Shown piece after piece: positions 1-8,473 of a stretch of 39,076 nt of DNA (the first letter of the stretch is position 1; the number at the start of each line of letters is the position of its first letter). The stretch is from OFTM291 sp041741375 (lineage in GTDB: Bacteria > Gemmatimonadota > Gemmatimonadetes > Gemmatimonadales > GWC2-71-9), in assembly GCA_041741375.1 (NCBI GenBank), contig JBGSKF010000102.1:1-39076 (forward strand). Reading direction: 5' to 3'. The notes under the pieces are model-generated. The model was not told the DNA's origin. It was given only the letters and a program-made list of their open reading frames with translations, and ran no database searches. The translations under genes and the position numbers were made by a program.

Positions 1-1124
1 GCGCCCACCGTCCCGGCATCGAGGCCCGCAAGGCCCAGCCGGGGAATGCCCTCCGGCGCGGCCCGCAGGAACAGGGGCAGCGTCACGGCGGCCAACACCA
101 CCGCGATCCCGCCGGCCACGAGGGCCACAAGAAACGCCTCGGTCATCTGGAATCGCACCAGCTGGGAACGGCTCGCCCCGATCGCGCGCCGCACCGCCAG
201 GTCGCGGTGCCGTCCCTCAGCTCGCACCATGAACAGATTGGCGACGTTGGCGCACGCGATCAGCAGCACGATGGCCACTCCGCCCAGCAGCACCCACAAC
301 GACGTCCGTGTCGTGGGCCCCACGATGCTGTCGAGCAGAGGGTCGACCACAGCGCGATGTTGCTCCATCAGGCGGGCATAGTTCGGGGAACCGCCGAAGC
401 GGGCGGGCATCCCCTTGGAAAGCTGGGTCAACTCCGCGGCCAGCTGCTCCCGGGTAACACCCTCCTTCATGCGCGCGATGATCGGAAGACCGAGATTGCC
501 GGGCTGCACCTGATCGAGGCGAGGCTCGCCGGACACCCAGAGCAGAGTCTCATCGCTGGGAAAGCGAAATTCGGGAGGCATGATGCCGATGATCTCCCGC
601 ATGGCGCCCGAGATGAAGTAGGTCCGGCCCACCACCGAGGAATCGCCACCGAACCAGTTCTGCCAAAGCTGGTGGCTGATCAGGGCGACGCGGTCGTCGT
701 CCTCCGCCACGGGAACCCGACCGATCCGGGGTTGTACTCCGAGAGTGCGGTAGATCCCGTTGCTGGGCCACGCCATCGGGATCCGCTCGACCCGTTCCTC
801 CGTGCGCAGGGTCGATGTCCCCGCGCCAAAGCCGAAGATCCCGTCCAACAGCCGGGAGTTCTCCTGGTAATGGAACAGGAAGTCGAAGCCGAGTCCGAAG
901 CGCTCGGGCAGGTCGGACCCGGGGGCCGTTCCCGAGATGGCAACCAGCCGGCTGGCGTTGGGGAACGCCAGTGGATTCAGGAGGACAGTTTTGACGACGC
1001 TGAACATGCCGGCCACGGCGCCGATCGCGAGCGCCAGGGTACCGACCGAGGTCATCAGGAAACCGGGCGTCCGCCGCAGGGCCCGCCAGGCATGACGGAG
1101 ATCCGCAGCCCATTCTGTCAGCAT
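1..1124 (-). CDS. ADOP/MacB-type ABC transporter permease, 3' end cut by window edge
   Basis: An open frame of 374 codons starts at ATG 1124 and runs off the left edge. A GGAG Shine-Dalgarno lies just upstream, and an earlier ATG at 1136 is closed at once by a stop. The N-terminus carries the LRHAWRALRRTPGF segment and a first membrane helix (about residues 20-45). A long MacB-type periplasmic domain follows, then a helix at about 290-315 ending in the FtsX-type ANVANLFMVR...RRAIGASR motif. This is the layout of duplicated orphan permeases (ADOP family, about 800 aa, two FtsX repeats), common in Acidobacteria and Gemmatimonadota and usually annotated as macrolide or lipoprotein export permeases. 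Only the first half is visible. No ATPase gene is seen beside it, and the substrate is unknown. Confidence 0.9.
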   Translation of the reverse strand, partial: MLTEWAADLRHAWRALRRTPGFLMTSVGTLALAIGAVAGMFSVVKTVLLNPLAFPNASRLVAISGTAPGSDLPERFGLGFDFLFHYQENSRLLDGIFGFGAGTSTLRTEERVERIPMAWPSNGIYRTLGVQPRIGRVPVAEDDDRVALISHQLWQNWFGGDSSVVGRTYFISGAMREIIGIMPPEFRFPSDETLLWVSGEPRLDQVQPGNLGLPIIARMKEGVTREQLAAELTQLSKGMPARFGGSPNYARLMEQHRAVVDPLLDSIVGPTTRTSLWVLLGGVAIVLLIACANVANLFMVRAEGRHRDLAVRRAIGASRSQLVRFQMTEAFLVALVAGGIAVVLAAVTLPLFLRAAPEGIPRLGLAGLDAGTVG

Positions 1125-1423
1125 TTCTCACTCCATAGGTGAATGCGCTGTTTGACCCCTGAGCGAGCTGGAGGGTTGCGTCACATACGGCTGATGGTGG
1201 CGGTAGGTTTCACTTTGGGACGTCGCTGTGTGGAGCCAGCCTGTCCGGCGGTGGGCGGGTGAGTTCCTTCGTGTCTTCGTGTCTTCGTGTGAGGGAGGTC
1301 CATGAACATCATGGCCCCGACGACGGGTTGTAGGGGCCGTTCGCGAACGGCCCGTACCACACCGGGGGCCTTCTCAGGTCCCTCGCTTTGCTCGGGATGA
1401 CGTACCGAGGACGGAAGAGAGAA
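1125..1423. repeat. Intergenic repeat region between hypE and the ADOP permease
   Basis: No gene is seen in these 299 bases. At 1266-1289 there are three octamers of the form YCTTCGTG followed by TGA, the same family as at 24292-24501. A perfect 20-bp palindrome, GGGCCGTTCGCGAACGGCCC, occupies 1334-1353. An imperfect hairpin (CCCTCGC, loop, GCTCGGG) at 1380-1396 is followed by ATGACG. It lies about 25 nt after the hypE stop and could act as a transcript end, but no T-tract follows. The permease promoter must lie here; I cannot identify -35/-10 boxes with confidence. Confidence 0.7.
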
Positions 1424-2500
1424 TCAGCAGATCCGCGGAAGCTGATCCCCCGGAAGCAGGTCCACGATCCGGCTCCCGCCGAGCCCGGTCCGCATCACCA
1501 CCATCCCGGGGTGGTCCCTGACCGCCCGGCCGATGATCGCCGCCTCGCGACCGAGCGGATGGCCGCGTAACGCGTCCCGGGCCTCCTCCGCCCTCCCGCT
1601 CGGCACCAGGGCCACCAGGACGCCCTCGTTGGCCACGTAGAGCGGATCGAGACCGAGCATCTCGCACGCCGCATGAACCGCAGGCGGCACGGGAATGGTT
1701 GCTCCCAGAGAGATGCCCACCCCTGATGCTGCAGCAATCTCGTTCAGAGCGCTGGCCACACCTCCCCTGGTGGCATCGCGGAGCACCCGCACGTCATCAC
1801 CCAGGGCCTCCCGGAGCCGGGTCACGAGGGGAAAGAGAGAGGCGCTGTCGCTCTCGATGGTGGTGCGGAGCCCCAGATCCTCTCGGGCCGCCATGATGGC
1901 CATCCCGTGCCGGCCGATCGGCCCGCTCACGAGCACGGCGTCCCCTTCCCTGGCCCGGTCCGGGGCGGGCCGGAACTCCGGCGACACGACGCCGATTCCG
2001 GTGGTGTTGACATAGAGCCCGTCGGCCTTGCCGCGCTCGACCACCTTGGTGTCTCCTGTCACCAGCACAACCCCCGCCTCCCGGGCCGCCTCTCCCATCG
2101 AGGTAATGATCCGGTCGAGCAGATCGAAGGGAAGCCCCTCCTCCAGGACAAAACCGGCGGAGAGATACTGCGGGGTGCCCCCCATCATGGCGAGATCATT
2201 CACCGTGCCATGCACCGCGAGCGATCCGATGTTGCCGCCGGGAAACTCGAGCGGCGATACGACAAAGGTATCGGTGGAAAAGACCACCTCGGTTCCCGAC
2301 CCGTACCCGTTGGACAAGTGCAGCACGGCACCGTCTCCCAATCGCTCCAGTTCGGGGTTCCGGAAGTGCGGGAGGAAACGATCGCGGAAGAGCGCCGCCG
2401 AGAGCCTTCCGCCCGATCCATGGCCCAGTTGGACCCGCTCGCCCTCGGGATGCGGGAGGGCGCAGGTCAGGACACTCCGCAAGTCACTCGCTACAGTCAT
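1424..2500 (-). CDS. hypE: Hydrogenase maturation protein HypE
   Basis: A 358-aa protein of the PurM/SelD-like ATP-dependent family. HypE dehydrates the thiocarbamate placed by HypF on its C-terminal cysteine, giving the thiocyanate that becomes the CN ligands of the NiFe active site. The sequence ends in PRIC, the exact HypE signature with the acceptor cysteine last. Internal landmarks are GHGSGG near the N-terminus, the FSTDTFVVSPLEFPGGNIG segment, and the RDATRGG motif. I chose ATG 2500 because it overlaps the hypD stop by 4 nt (ATGA), has GGGGAGGG upstream, and gives normal family length. A longer frame upstream only repeats hypD in another reading. It is the last gene of the hydrogenase operon. 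Confidence 0.97.
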   Translation of the reverse strand: MTVASDLRSVLTCALPHPEGERVQLGHGSGGRLSAALFRDRFLPHFRNPELERLGDGAVLHLSNGYGSGTEVVFSTDTFVVSPLEFPGGNIGSLAVHGTVNDLAMMGGTPQYLSAGFVLEEGLPFDLLDRIITSMGEAAREAGVVLVTGDTKVVERGKADGLYVNTTGIGVVSPEFRPAPDRAREGDAVLVSGPIGRHGMAIMAAREDLGLRTTIESDSASLFPLVTRLREALGDDVRVLRDATRGGVASALNEIAAASGVGISLGATIPVPPAVHAACEMLGLDPLYVANEGVLVALVPSGRAEEARDALRGHPLGREAAIIGRAVRDHPGMVVMRTGLGGSRIVDLLPGDQLPRIC

Positions 2501-3672
2501 GGCGATCCCTCCCCTTCCCCCTGAACCGCTGACAGGCTCTGATCCCGGACATCCAAGCGGGATGGACCGGCCGGACGCGACCCCACCCAGAGCCGACCGT
2601 ACTGATAGTACGCAGCACAGGCACCCTCGGAGGACACCATTGGAGCCCCGAGCGGATGGTCCGGTGTGCACGCGGTCCCGAAAGCGGCACAGGCGGGAGG
2701 CTTGATCCTGCCCGAGAGAACGGCGCCCGCCTGACACGCCTCGGGCTCCGACACATGCATCGAGCCTAGCCCGAACCGGCGTTCGGCGTCGAATTCGGCA
2801 AACTCCTCCCGGAGGCCCAGGCCGGAGGCGGGAATCACACCTAACCCCCGCCAGGTCCGGTCGACCAGTGTGAACACCCGTTCAACCAGGTTTCGCGCCG
2901 GCACCGTCCCCTGCCGCTGCACCGCGCGGATATACTGGTTCTCCACATCGTACCGACCCGCCTCGAGCTGTTTCACCGCCATCAGGATCCCCTCCAGAAT
3001 ATCCACCGGCTCGAACCCCGTGACCACGATGGGCACCCGATAGCGCTCCGCAATCGGCTCGTACTCCTCCCACCCCATCACGGTGCACACATGCCCCGCC
3101 GCCAGGAAGCCCTGCACCCGTGCATCCGGAGCCTCGAGGACCGCGGTAATGGCGGGTGGGACGGTGACATGGGAGACGAGGACGCTGAAGTTCCCGATGC
3201 CCAGCTCCCGGGCCCGCCACACCGCCATGGCGTTGGCGGGTGCCGTGGTCTCGAATCCGACGGCAAAGAACACGACTTCCCGATCGGGATGGCGACGGGC
3301 GAGCTCGAGGGCATCGAGCGGTGAATAGACGATGCGGACCGTCCCGCCGCGGGCCCTGACCTGGAGCAGGTCACAAGTGCTGCCCGGCACCCGGAGCATG
3401 TCCCCGAAGGAGGTGAAGATGACGTCGGGTCTCTGCGCCAGGAGCAATGCCTTGTCGATCTGTTCCAGAGGAGTCACGCACACAGGACATCCCGGGCCAT
3501 GAATCATCTCGACCACGCCCTCCAGCACTTCATCGATTCCCTGGCGCACGATGGTGTGGGTCTGGCCTCCACAGACTTCCATCAAGGTCCACGAGCGGGT
3601 CGCCGTGGCCCGAATCCGGTCCACGAGGCCCCGGGCCAGCGCCCCGTCGCGGTATTCATCCAGGAATTTCAT
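2497..3672 (-). CDS. hypD: Hydrogenase maturation protein HypD
   Basis: A 391-aa iron-sulfur scaffold protein that, with HypC, assembles the Fe(CN)2CO unit using cyanide delivered by HypE. Visible family motifs are CGGQTH (residues 34-39), GPGCPVCVTP (59-68, with C62 and C65), and GFETTAP. The C-terminal third is cysteine-rich and should bind the [4Fe-4S] cluster. Length and motif order match ordinary HypD. It overlaps hypC upstream and hypE downstream by 4 nt each, so the CDE trio is translationally coupled. The last residues (VQGEGEGSP) are encoded by the purine-rich stretch that also serves as hypE's Shine-Dalgarno. Confidence 0.97.
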   Translation of the reverse strand: MKFLDEYRDGALARGLVDRIRATATRSWTLMEVCGGQTHTIVRQGIDEVLEGVVEMIHGPGCPVCVTPLEQIDKALLLAQRPDVIFTSFGDMLRVPGSTCDLLQVRARGGTVRIVYSPLDALELARRHPDREVVFFAVGFETTAPANAMAVWRARELGIGNFSVLVSHVTVPPAITAVLEAPDARVQGFLAAGHVCTVMGWEEYEPIAERYRVPIVVTGFEPVDILEGILMAVKQLEAGRYDVENQYIRAVQRQGTVPARNLVERVFTLVDRTWRGLGVIPASGLGLREEFAEFDAERRFGLGSMHVSEPEACQAGAVLSGRIKPPACAAFGTACTPDHPLGAPMVSSEGACAAYYQYGRLWVGSRPAGPSRLDVRDQSLSAVQGEGEGSP

Positions 3673-3986
3673 GGGGCCGATGCCTTCGTCCCGTCGTCAC
3701 CCGTGGTGCCGAGGCCGATTCCCGCTTCGGCCACTTCCCGGAGCCACTCCAGCTCGTCGAGTTGACTCATTTCCCGCAGCGCCTCGTAGGTCCGCCTCGC
3801 CTCCTGCTCATCGATCCGGGAGATCGCGAAGCCCACATGGACGATGGCGTAGTCCCCGGCCTTGATGTCACCGGCGAGGTACTCGAAGCAGACGTCCCGC
3901 TGCACCCCGCCAAAATCGATGGTGCCCATGAGGAGGCCCTGGTCATCACGCAGGTCGACCACCCGCCCCGGGATGCCGAGACACAT
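3669..3986 (-). CDS. hypC: Hydrogenase assembly chaperone HypC
   Basis: A 105-aa HypC/HupF chaperone. It begins MCLGIPG, so the essential Cys2 that carries the iron moiety and docks to the large-subunit precursor is present. The family's DYAIVHVGFAISRID core follows. The C-terminus runs about 20 residues beyond a minimal 75-85 aa HypC, ending in a loose acidic/glycine tail of unknown use. The start at ATG 3986 is certain from the MCLGIPG signature and shares one base with the hypF stop (TGATG). A longer in-frame reading upstream is antisense-like noise inside hypF. The stop overlaps the hypD start by 4 nt. Confidence 0.96.
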   Translation of the reverse strand: MCLGIPGRVVDLRDDQGLLMGTIDFGGVQRDVCFEYLAGDIKAGDYAIVHVGFAISRIDEQEARRTYEALREMSQLDELEWLREVAEAGIGLGTTGDDGTKASAP

Positions 3987-6325
3987 CAGAGATCTCCTCG
4001 CGTGGAACTGCCGGTTCCCCCCGCGAGCCGCGCGGCCGCCACCGCCGCCTGGCCATAACTGATGGCGCCGTCCCCGGGGCCGAGACGGTGTGGGATGAGG
4101 ACCTCCAGTCTGGCACACTGGAGACGCCGCGCAATTGACGTGAGAATCCGCGCGTTCTGGAATACGCCCCCGCACAGGGCGACGGTCCGCACTCCGGTCC
4201 GCTCCACCGCTCTCAGCACAAGATTGCTCATCCCCCAGGCCACGGTGGCGTGAAAGTCGGCCGCCAGGTCGGCCACATCGGCACCACGCTGCCTCAACCA
4301 CCCGAGATGAACCAGCAGCGGGACGAAATCCACCACGTCGCGGCCATCCACCTCCGAAATGGCCAGATCCCGTTCCGACGCAGGACGGGACCCCGCGAGA
4401 GCCTCAAGCTCCATCGCCGCCTGCGCCTCATACCGGGCGACCCGCCGCACGCCGAGAACCGCCGCCGCCGCGTCGAAGACGCGCCCCATCGAGGAGGCGA
4501 GAGGAGTGTTGATCCCGCGGCGGATCTGCTCCCGCGCCAGATCGACCTCCTCAGCGGCAATCCCCGCAAAGGCGTGGCTGAAGGCGTCCGCGGCGGAAGG
4601 TGTGTCCGAGAGCGCACCGAGGGCTGAGCGCCAGGGGGACCGCACGGCGAGGTCGCCGCCGGGTAGCGGGAGGTAGCGAAGGTGACCGAGCCGCTGATAG
4701 TCCGTCAGCGTGGCCCGAAGCAGTTCCCCGCCCCAGATGTGGCCATCGTCTCCGTATCCGGTCCCGTCAAGCGCCAATCCCAGAACGGGACCGGTGAGGC
4801 GATGCTCCGCCATCACCGCGGCCACATGGGCATGGTGGTGCTGCACTCCCATGCGCAGGCCGGCCGGGAACCGTTCGGCAAACCGGGTCGACAGGTAACC
4901 GGGATGGAGGTCGTGTGCCACGACCCTCGGCTCGATCCGAAACACCTCCTGCATGCGCCGCCGGGTCCGGTCGACATGCTCCGCCGTCTCCAGCGTCTCC
5001 AGATCCCCCAGGTGCTGGCTCACCCAGGCCTGGTCCCCGCACGCGAGAGTGAGCGTGTTCTTGAGATGAGCTCCGACGGCCAGAAGGGGCTCGCCGGCCG
5101 CGATGGGCAGGGGGAGGCCGGTGGGCGCATATCCCCGCGCTCTCCGCACCACGATCGGACCGGGAGACGACGGGCGAACCACCGAGTCATCGTGTCGATC
5201 GAGGATCTCGCGATCATGAAGCAGAAACCCATCCGCGATGGTGCCGAGCTGATCCCGGGCTTCGTCATTGCTGATGGCGATCGGGCAGCCGCTCCGGTTG
5301 CCGCTCGTCATCACGAGGGGGACGGATGCCGCCCCGAGGAGGAGGGCATGGACCGGAGTCGAGGGGAGCATAATGCCAAGGTGGGTGAGACCCTGGGCCA
5401 CAGATCGGGCGATTCCGACCCCGGTCCGAGCGGGAAGGAGGACGATCGGCCGGGCCGAGGACTGAAGAAGGGCGGCAGCGGAGTCGTCCAGGACTGCCCA
5501 CCGCCGGGCTTCCTCCACCGACCGGACCATCACGGCGAAGGGTTTGTCCTCGCGATGCTTCCGCTCGCGCAGTCTCCTGACTGCCGACTCGGAGGTGGCA
5601 TCGACGGCGAGTTGGAAGCCACCCAAGCCCCGGACGGCCACGATCTCCCCGGCCGCGATCCGTGATGCGGCCATCCGGATCGGATCGCTGAACCCAGAAC
5701 CTTCGATCGAGCCCCGCTCCTCCTCTGGATGAAACGCCTCAAACCAGAGCCGAGGCCCGCAGTCGGGACAGCAGACACTCTCCGCGTGATGTCGCCGATC
5801 TCCGGGTGTGTCATACTCGGCGCGACAGGCCGGGCAGAGCGGGAAGACCGCCATGCTGGTCCGCTCCCGGTCGTAGGGCATGGCCGCGATGACAGTGGCG
5901 CGGGGCCCGCAATCGGTGCAGGTGATGAACGGATGGCGAAACCGGCGGTTCCCGGGGTCGGCCAGTTCGGCGGCGCACAGCGCACAGATCCCGGCGTCGG
6001 GAGGGACCGGTTGAGGCCCGTGCTCGACCTCATCACTGGCCAGAATGGTGAAGGAGGGTCTCCCTTCGGGGGTGACCCGCCTCACGTCAAGCCGCTCGAT
6101 GCGCGCCAGAGGCGGGGCACCGCTCCGCACCGCGCGCAGGAATTCCTCCAGGATCCCGTCTGTTCCCTCGGCGAAGATCTCCACATCCCCGTTGCGGTTC
6201 CGGACCCACCCCCGCACGCCATGCTCCCGGGCGAGTCGGTGCACAAAGGGCCGGAATCCGACCCCCTGCGCGAGTCCGTAGACCCGGATCCGCCTGGCCG
6301 AGGCCGGGGCGCCGGTCGCGATCAC
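3986..6325 (-). CDS. hypF: Carbamoyltransferase HypF
   Basis: About 779 aa. HypF makes carbamoyl-adenylate from carbamoyl phosphate and ATP and transfers the carbamoyl group to HypE's C-terminal cysteine. Domains in order: an acylphosphatase domain starting RIRVYGLAQGVGFRPFV; two zinc fingers of CxxC...TDCGPR / CPACR...CCPDCGPR type (about residues 114-190); a YrdC-like domain (about 230-390, with KHREDKPFAVM); and a Kae1-like carbamoyltransferase domain with HHHAHVAAV and LCGGVFQN. I prefer GTG 6325 because it overlaps the hypB stop by 4 nt (GTGA), as elsewhere in this operon, and leaves a normal short leader before the acylphosphatase domain. An in-frame ATG at 6367 with a purine-rich upstream stretch is the alternative and would add 14 residues. 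Confidence 0.95.
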   Translation of the reverse strand: MIATGAPASARRIRVYGLAQGVGFRPFVHRLAREHGVRGWVRNRNGDVEIFAEGTDGILEEFLRAVRSGAPPLARIERLDVRRVTPEGRPSFTILASDEVEHGPQPVPPDAGICALCAAELADPGNRRFRHPFITCTDCGPRATVIAAMPYDRERTSMAVFPLCPACRAEYDTPGDRRHHAESVCCPDCGPRLWFEAFHPEEERGSIEGSGFSDPIRMAASRIAAGEIVAVRGLGGFQLAVDATSESAVRRLRERKHREDKPFAVMVRSVEEARRWAVLDDSAAALLQSSARPIVLLPARTGVGIARSVAQGLTHLGIMLPSTPVHALLLGAASVPLVMTSGNRSGCPIAISNDEARDQLGTIADGFLLHDREILDRHDDSVVRPSSPGPIVVRRARGYAPTGLPLPIAAGEPLLAVGAHLKNTLTLACGDQAWVSQHLGDLETLETAEHVDRTRRRMQEVFRIEPRVVAHDLHPGYLSTRFAERFPAGLRMGVQHHHAHVAAVMAEHRLTGPVLGLALDGTGYGDDGHIWGGELLRATLTDYQRLGHLRYLPLPGGDLAVRSPWRSALGALSDTPSAADAFSHAFAGIAAEEVDLAREQIRRGINTPLASSMGRVFDAAAAVLGVRRVARYEAQAAMELEALAGSRPASERDLAISEVDGRDVVDFVPLLVHLGWLRQRGADVADLAADFHATVAWGMSNLVLRAVERTGVRTVALCGGVFQNARILTSIARRLQCARLEVLIPHRLGPGDGAISYGQAAVAAARLAGGTGSSTRGDL

Positions 6326-6990
6326 GCCACCCCGGCCGGAGTCAGTCGTCGCAGGAGACCGAACCATCCCTCCATTCCCTCCCCGGTCACGGCGGAGGTC
6401 CGGAAGAACTCCAGTTCGGGGTTCACCGCGCGGGCGTTGGCCACGGCCAGGTCGGCGTCGAAGGAGAGGTGGGGGAGAAGATCCACCTTGTTCAGTACCG
6501 CGTAGCGGGCCATGCGAAACACCTTCGGGTACTTGAGCGGCTTGTCCTCGCCCTCGGTGACGGAAAACACGACCACCTTGGCGGCCTCACCCAGGTCCCA
6601 GGAGGCGGGGCAGACCAGGTTCCCGACGTTCTCGATGAGCAGCAACCGGGTCCGGGCCAGGTCCACCGCCGTGAGGGCATCGGTGATCTGCGCCGAATCG
6701 AGATGGCAGGCTCCATTGGTGACCACGGCCTGCACCAGGCGGTCGGTGTGCCGAGCCAGGCGATCGGCATCGTTCTGGGTCTGGACGTCTCCGGTGACGA
6801 CGGCGATGCCGAGTTCCTCACCGAGGGCCGCCAGGGTTCGCTCGAGGAGCGCTGTCTTCCCCGACCCCGGAGAGGAGATCAGATTGAGGGCCGTGATCCC
6901 CGCTCTCTCGAGGGTGCTCCGCAGGTCGGCGGCGAGGGCATCGTTCCGCGCCATCACGCGTTCGCGGATCTCAATTGTCCGGACGGCCAT
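6322..6990 (-). CDS. hypB: Hydrogenase nickel incorporation GTPase HypB
   Basis: A 222-aa SIMIBI GTPase that delivers nickel to the large subunit together with HypA. The P-loop SSPGSGKT is at residues 39-46. The metal-site NGACHLD motif and IENVGNLVCPASWDLGE follow, then NKVDLLPHL as the base-recognition motif. The start ATG 6990 is set by GGAGGTGG a few bases upstream and by family alignment. The N-terminus goes straight into the RERVMARND helix, so neither the CxxCGC high-affinity nickel motif of E. coli HypB nor a His-rich metal-storage stretch is present. The start overlaps the end of hypA by 20 nt. Confidence 0.96.
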   Translation of the reverse strand: MAVRTIEIRERVMARNDALAADLRSTLERAGITALNLISSPGSGKTALLERTLAALGEELGIAVVTGDVQTQNDADRLARHTDRLVQAVVTNGACHLDSAQITDALTAVDLARTRLLLIENVGNLVCPASWDLGEAAKVVVFSVTEGEDKPLKYPKVFRMARYAVLNKVDLLPHLSFDADLAVANARAVNPELEFFRTSAVTGEGMEGWFGLLRRLTPAGVA

Positions 6991-7228
6991 CGTCCACCTC
7001 CAGATGGTGAAGTCGCAACACGTCACCCGGGACCGGGATGATCTCCAGGCGGGCACCGTCGAACGGTGGTCCTGTCAGCAGGGCCTCGAGACAGAAGGCG
7101 AAGTTTCCGGGTTCGATTCCGGCATCGTTTCCCACTTCGACTCCCACGCCCACGAGCCGTCCTTCGAGCGAGACCATGTGCTCCGCGGTCACCCGGCACA
7201 CCTCCATGGCCAGGCTCAGTTCATGCAT
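6971..7228 (-). CDS. hypA: HypA-family nickel chaperone lacking the zinc-finger module
   Basis: An 85-aa protein starting MHELSL, with the His2 and Glu3 that form the HypA nickel site. It keeps the VGVEVGNDAGIEPGNFAFCLEAL core and the GARLEII strand. Ordinary HypA is about 113 aa and has two CxxC pairs between that strand and the final strand (typically ...GDEMRVKELEVE). Here the text passes directly from LEIIPVPGD to VLRLHHLEVDDG, so the zinc-binding insert is absent in frame while the closing strand remains. The only cysteines are C11 and C46. Position in the operon, between the endopeptidase and hypB, supports the HypA call. A frameshift is unlikely because both ends stay in one frame. Confidence 0.88.
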   Translation of the reverse strand: MHELSLAMEVCRVTAEHMVSLEGRLVGVGVEVGNDAGIEPGNFAFCLEALLTGPPFDGARLEIIPVPGDVLRLHHLEVDDGRPDN

Positions 7229-7737
7229 GGTGCGGGAACGTGGATCGACGGGGAGATCTCGTCACGGCGGCCCCACTCCTCCAGCTGGGCCCGGACGGCG
7301 TCAACCAGATCGGCGAGGCTCCTCTGGATGACCGGACTCAATCCGATCCGCATCTCCACCGACTCCGGCTCCATGCCGCAGACCACCATCTGGGCCGGCA
7401 GGGTCCCGCGGAACTCGGCCAGCGCCAGCACTTCCCGCAGGTCGATCTGGTGGGGAGAGAGCTTGGTCTGCAGGTACCGCGGAATGACTTCCCGCTCCAG
7501 AATCGCCACCTGACCCGGCGTCAGTCCGCCGTGCACCGCGTCGATGACGAGCACGCGATCGACCGCCTCGATCATCGGGAGGAGGTTGAGCCCCCAGGTT
7601 CCCCCGTCCGCCAGGATCACCCCCTCCGGCACCCCCTCGGCTCGAAGCATTTCCAGGGCCACGAGGCCGAGGCCGTCATCTCCCATGAGGGGGCTCCCCA
7701 GTCCGATCACGAGAGTCCCTCCACACCGATCAGTCAT
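7216..7737 (-). CDS. hyaD: [NiFe]-hydrogenase maturation endopeptidase (HyaD/HupD/HycI family)
   Basis: A 173-aa nickel-dependent protease that removes the C-terminal tail of the large subunit after nickel insertion. Family landmarks are GLGSPLMGDDGLG near the N-terminus (first nickel ligand region), VLVIDAVHGG (second acidic ligand), and LSPHQIDLREVLAL with the histidine ligand. ATG 7737 was chosen because it starts MTDRCGGTLVIGLG at normal distance from the first motif. A further upstream ATG (7776) would place 13 extra residues inside the cytochrome gene. It overlaps hyaC by 8 nt and hypA by 13 nt. Its predicted target is the 15-residue tail of HyaB in the same operon. Confidence 0.95.
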   Translation of the reverse strand: MTDRCGGTLVIGLGSPLMGDDGLGLVALEMLRAEGVPEGVILADGGTWGLNLLPMIEAVDRVLVIDAVHGGLTPGQVAILEREVIPRYLQTKLSPHQIDLREVLALAEFRGTLPAQMVVCGMEPESVEMRIGLSPVIQRSLADLVDAVRAQLEEWGRRDEISPSIHVPAPCMN

Positions 7738-8473
7738 CGATGTAATCCAGGTCGTCCCGGACGAACCGGAAGCCACCGATGACGGAGGAGACCCTGGCCT
7801 CCTTGTGGGTCAGGTCGGCCCGGGTGCTGAGGTGGACATGGATCGGGATGAAGACGAGGAAGGCCCAGGTGGCCACGTGGTGAACAAACCGGACGATCTG
7901 GATTCCCCCGAAGAGGGGGCCCACCCACCCGAACGCGAGCGCGAAGAAGCCCCCCGGTTCAGCCAGCCCGTACATCGCGAACCCGGTGACGATCTGCAGG
8001 ATCACCAGGGCGTAGAGGCCCGTGTAGCTCAATTGTTGCAATGGATTGTGCCCCAGCCAGTGGGGAGTCTCCTCCGGCCGGATGAAGAGGTACTTCCGGA
8101 TCACCAACCCCATGTGACGCCAGTCCTGGAGACGCACCGGCAGCAGCGCGGTCCACCGTTCGTACCGGTTGCCGACAAAGAGCCAGTAGACCCGCACGAT
8201 CCCGGTGGCAATCAGGATTCCCGCCGCGCTGAAGTGCAGGAAGCGCATCCACCCCATGAGGAAGTGCGAACTTGCCTCCCCTCCGGTCATGAAGTAGGGG
8301 CGCCCGATATAGAACCCGGTTATCACGAGCACCACGATCGCCAGGGCGGAGACCCAGTGCATGAGGCGGATGGCCCAGTGCCAGAGGTACACGGGCCGAT
8401 ATCCCGCCCGGGGTGCCCGCTCGGGACGAGGCCCCGGTGGCCCCCGGTGGGACGGAGGAGCGGTGGCCGTCAT
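7730..8473 (-). CDS. hyaC: Ni/Fe-hydrogenase b-type cytochrome subunit
   Basis: A 247-aa integral membrane protein that takes electrons from the small subunit and passes them to quinone. After a Pro/Arg-rich cytoplasmic start, VYLWHWAIRLMHW opens the first helix. Four hydrophobic helices can be seen (about 36-58, 76-98, 145-170, 195-220). Candidate haem ligands are the histidines in LMHW, FLHFSAAG, RFVHH and IPIHVHLS, matching the HupC/HyaC/HoxZ family. It overlaps hyaB by 4 nt and hyaD by 8 nt. Its presence rather than isp1/isp2 or hybB marks the enzyme as cytochrome-b-linked group 1. Confidence 0.96.
   Translation of the reverse strand: MTATAPPSHRGPPGPRPERAPRAGYRPVYLWHWAIRLMHWVSALAIVVLVITGFYIGRPYFMTGGEASSHFLMGWMRFLHFSAAGILIATGIVRVYWLFVGNRYERWTALLPVRLQDWRHMGLVIRKYLFIRPEETPHWLGHNPLQQLSYTGLYALVILQIVTGFAMYGLAEPGGFFALAFGWVGPLFGGIQIVRFVHHVATWAFLVFIPIHVHLSTRADLTHKEARVSSVIGGFRFVRDDLDYIDD

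Noticed and set aside
1334..1353. Operator for the ADOP permease
   Set aside because: The GGGCCGTTCG/CGAACGGCCC palindrome resembles a common GC-rich repeat and lies far (about 210 nt) from the start; no evidence for regulator binding.
6971..7228. Frameshifted or truncated hypA
   Set aside because: Both the N-terminal core and the final strand lie in one uninterrupted frame with a normal stop, so loss of the zinc module looks like an in-frame deletion.
7216..7776. Longer start (7776) for the hydrogenase endopeptidase
   Set aside because: It would add residues encoded inside the cytochrome gene; the family motif is at normal distance from ATG 7737.
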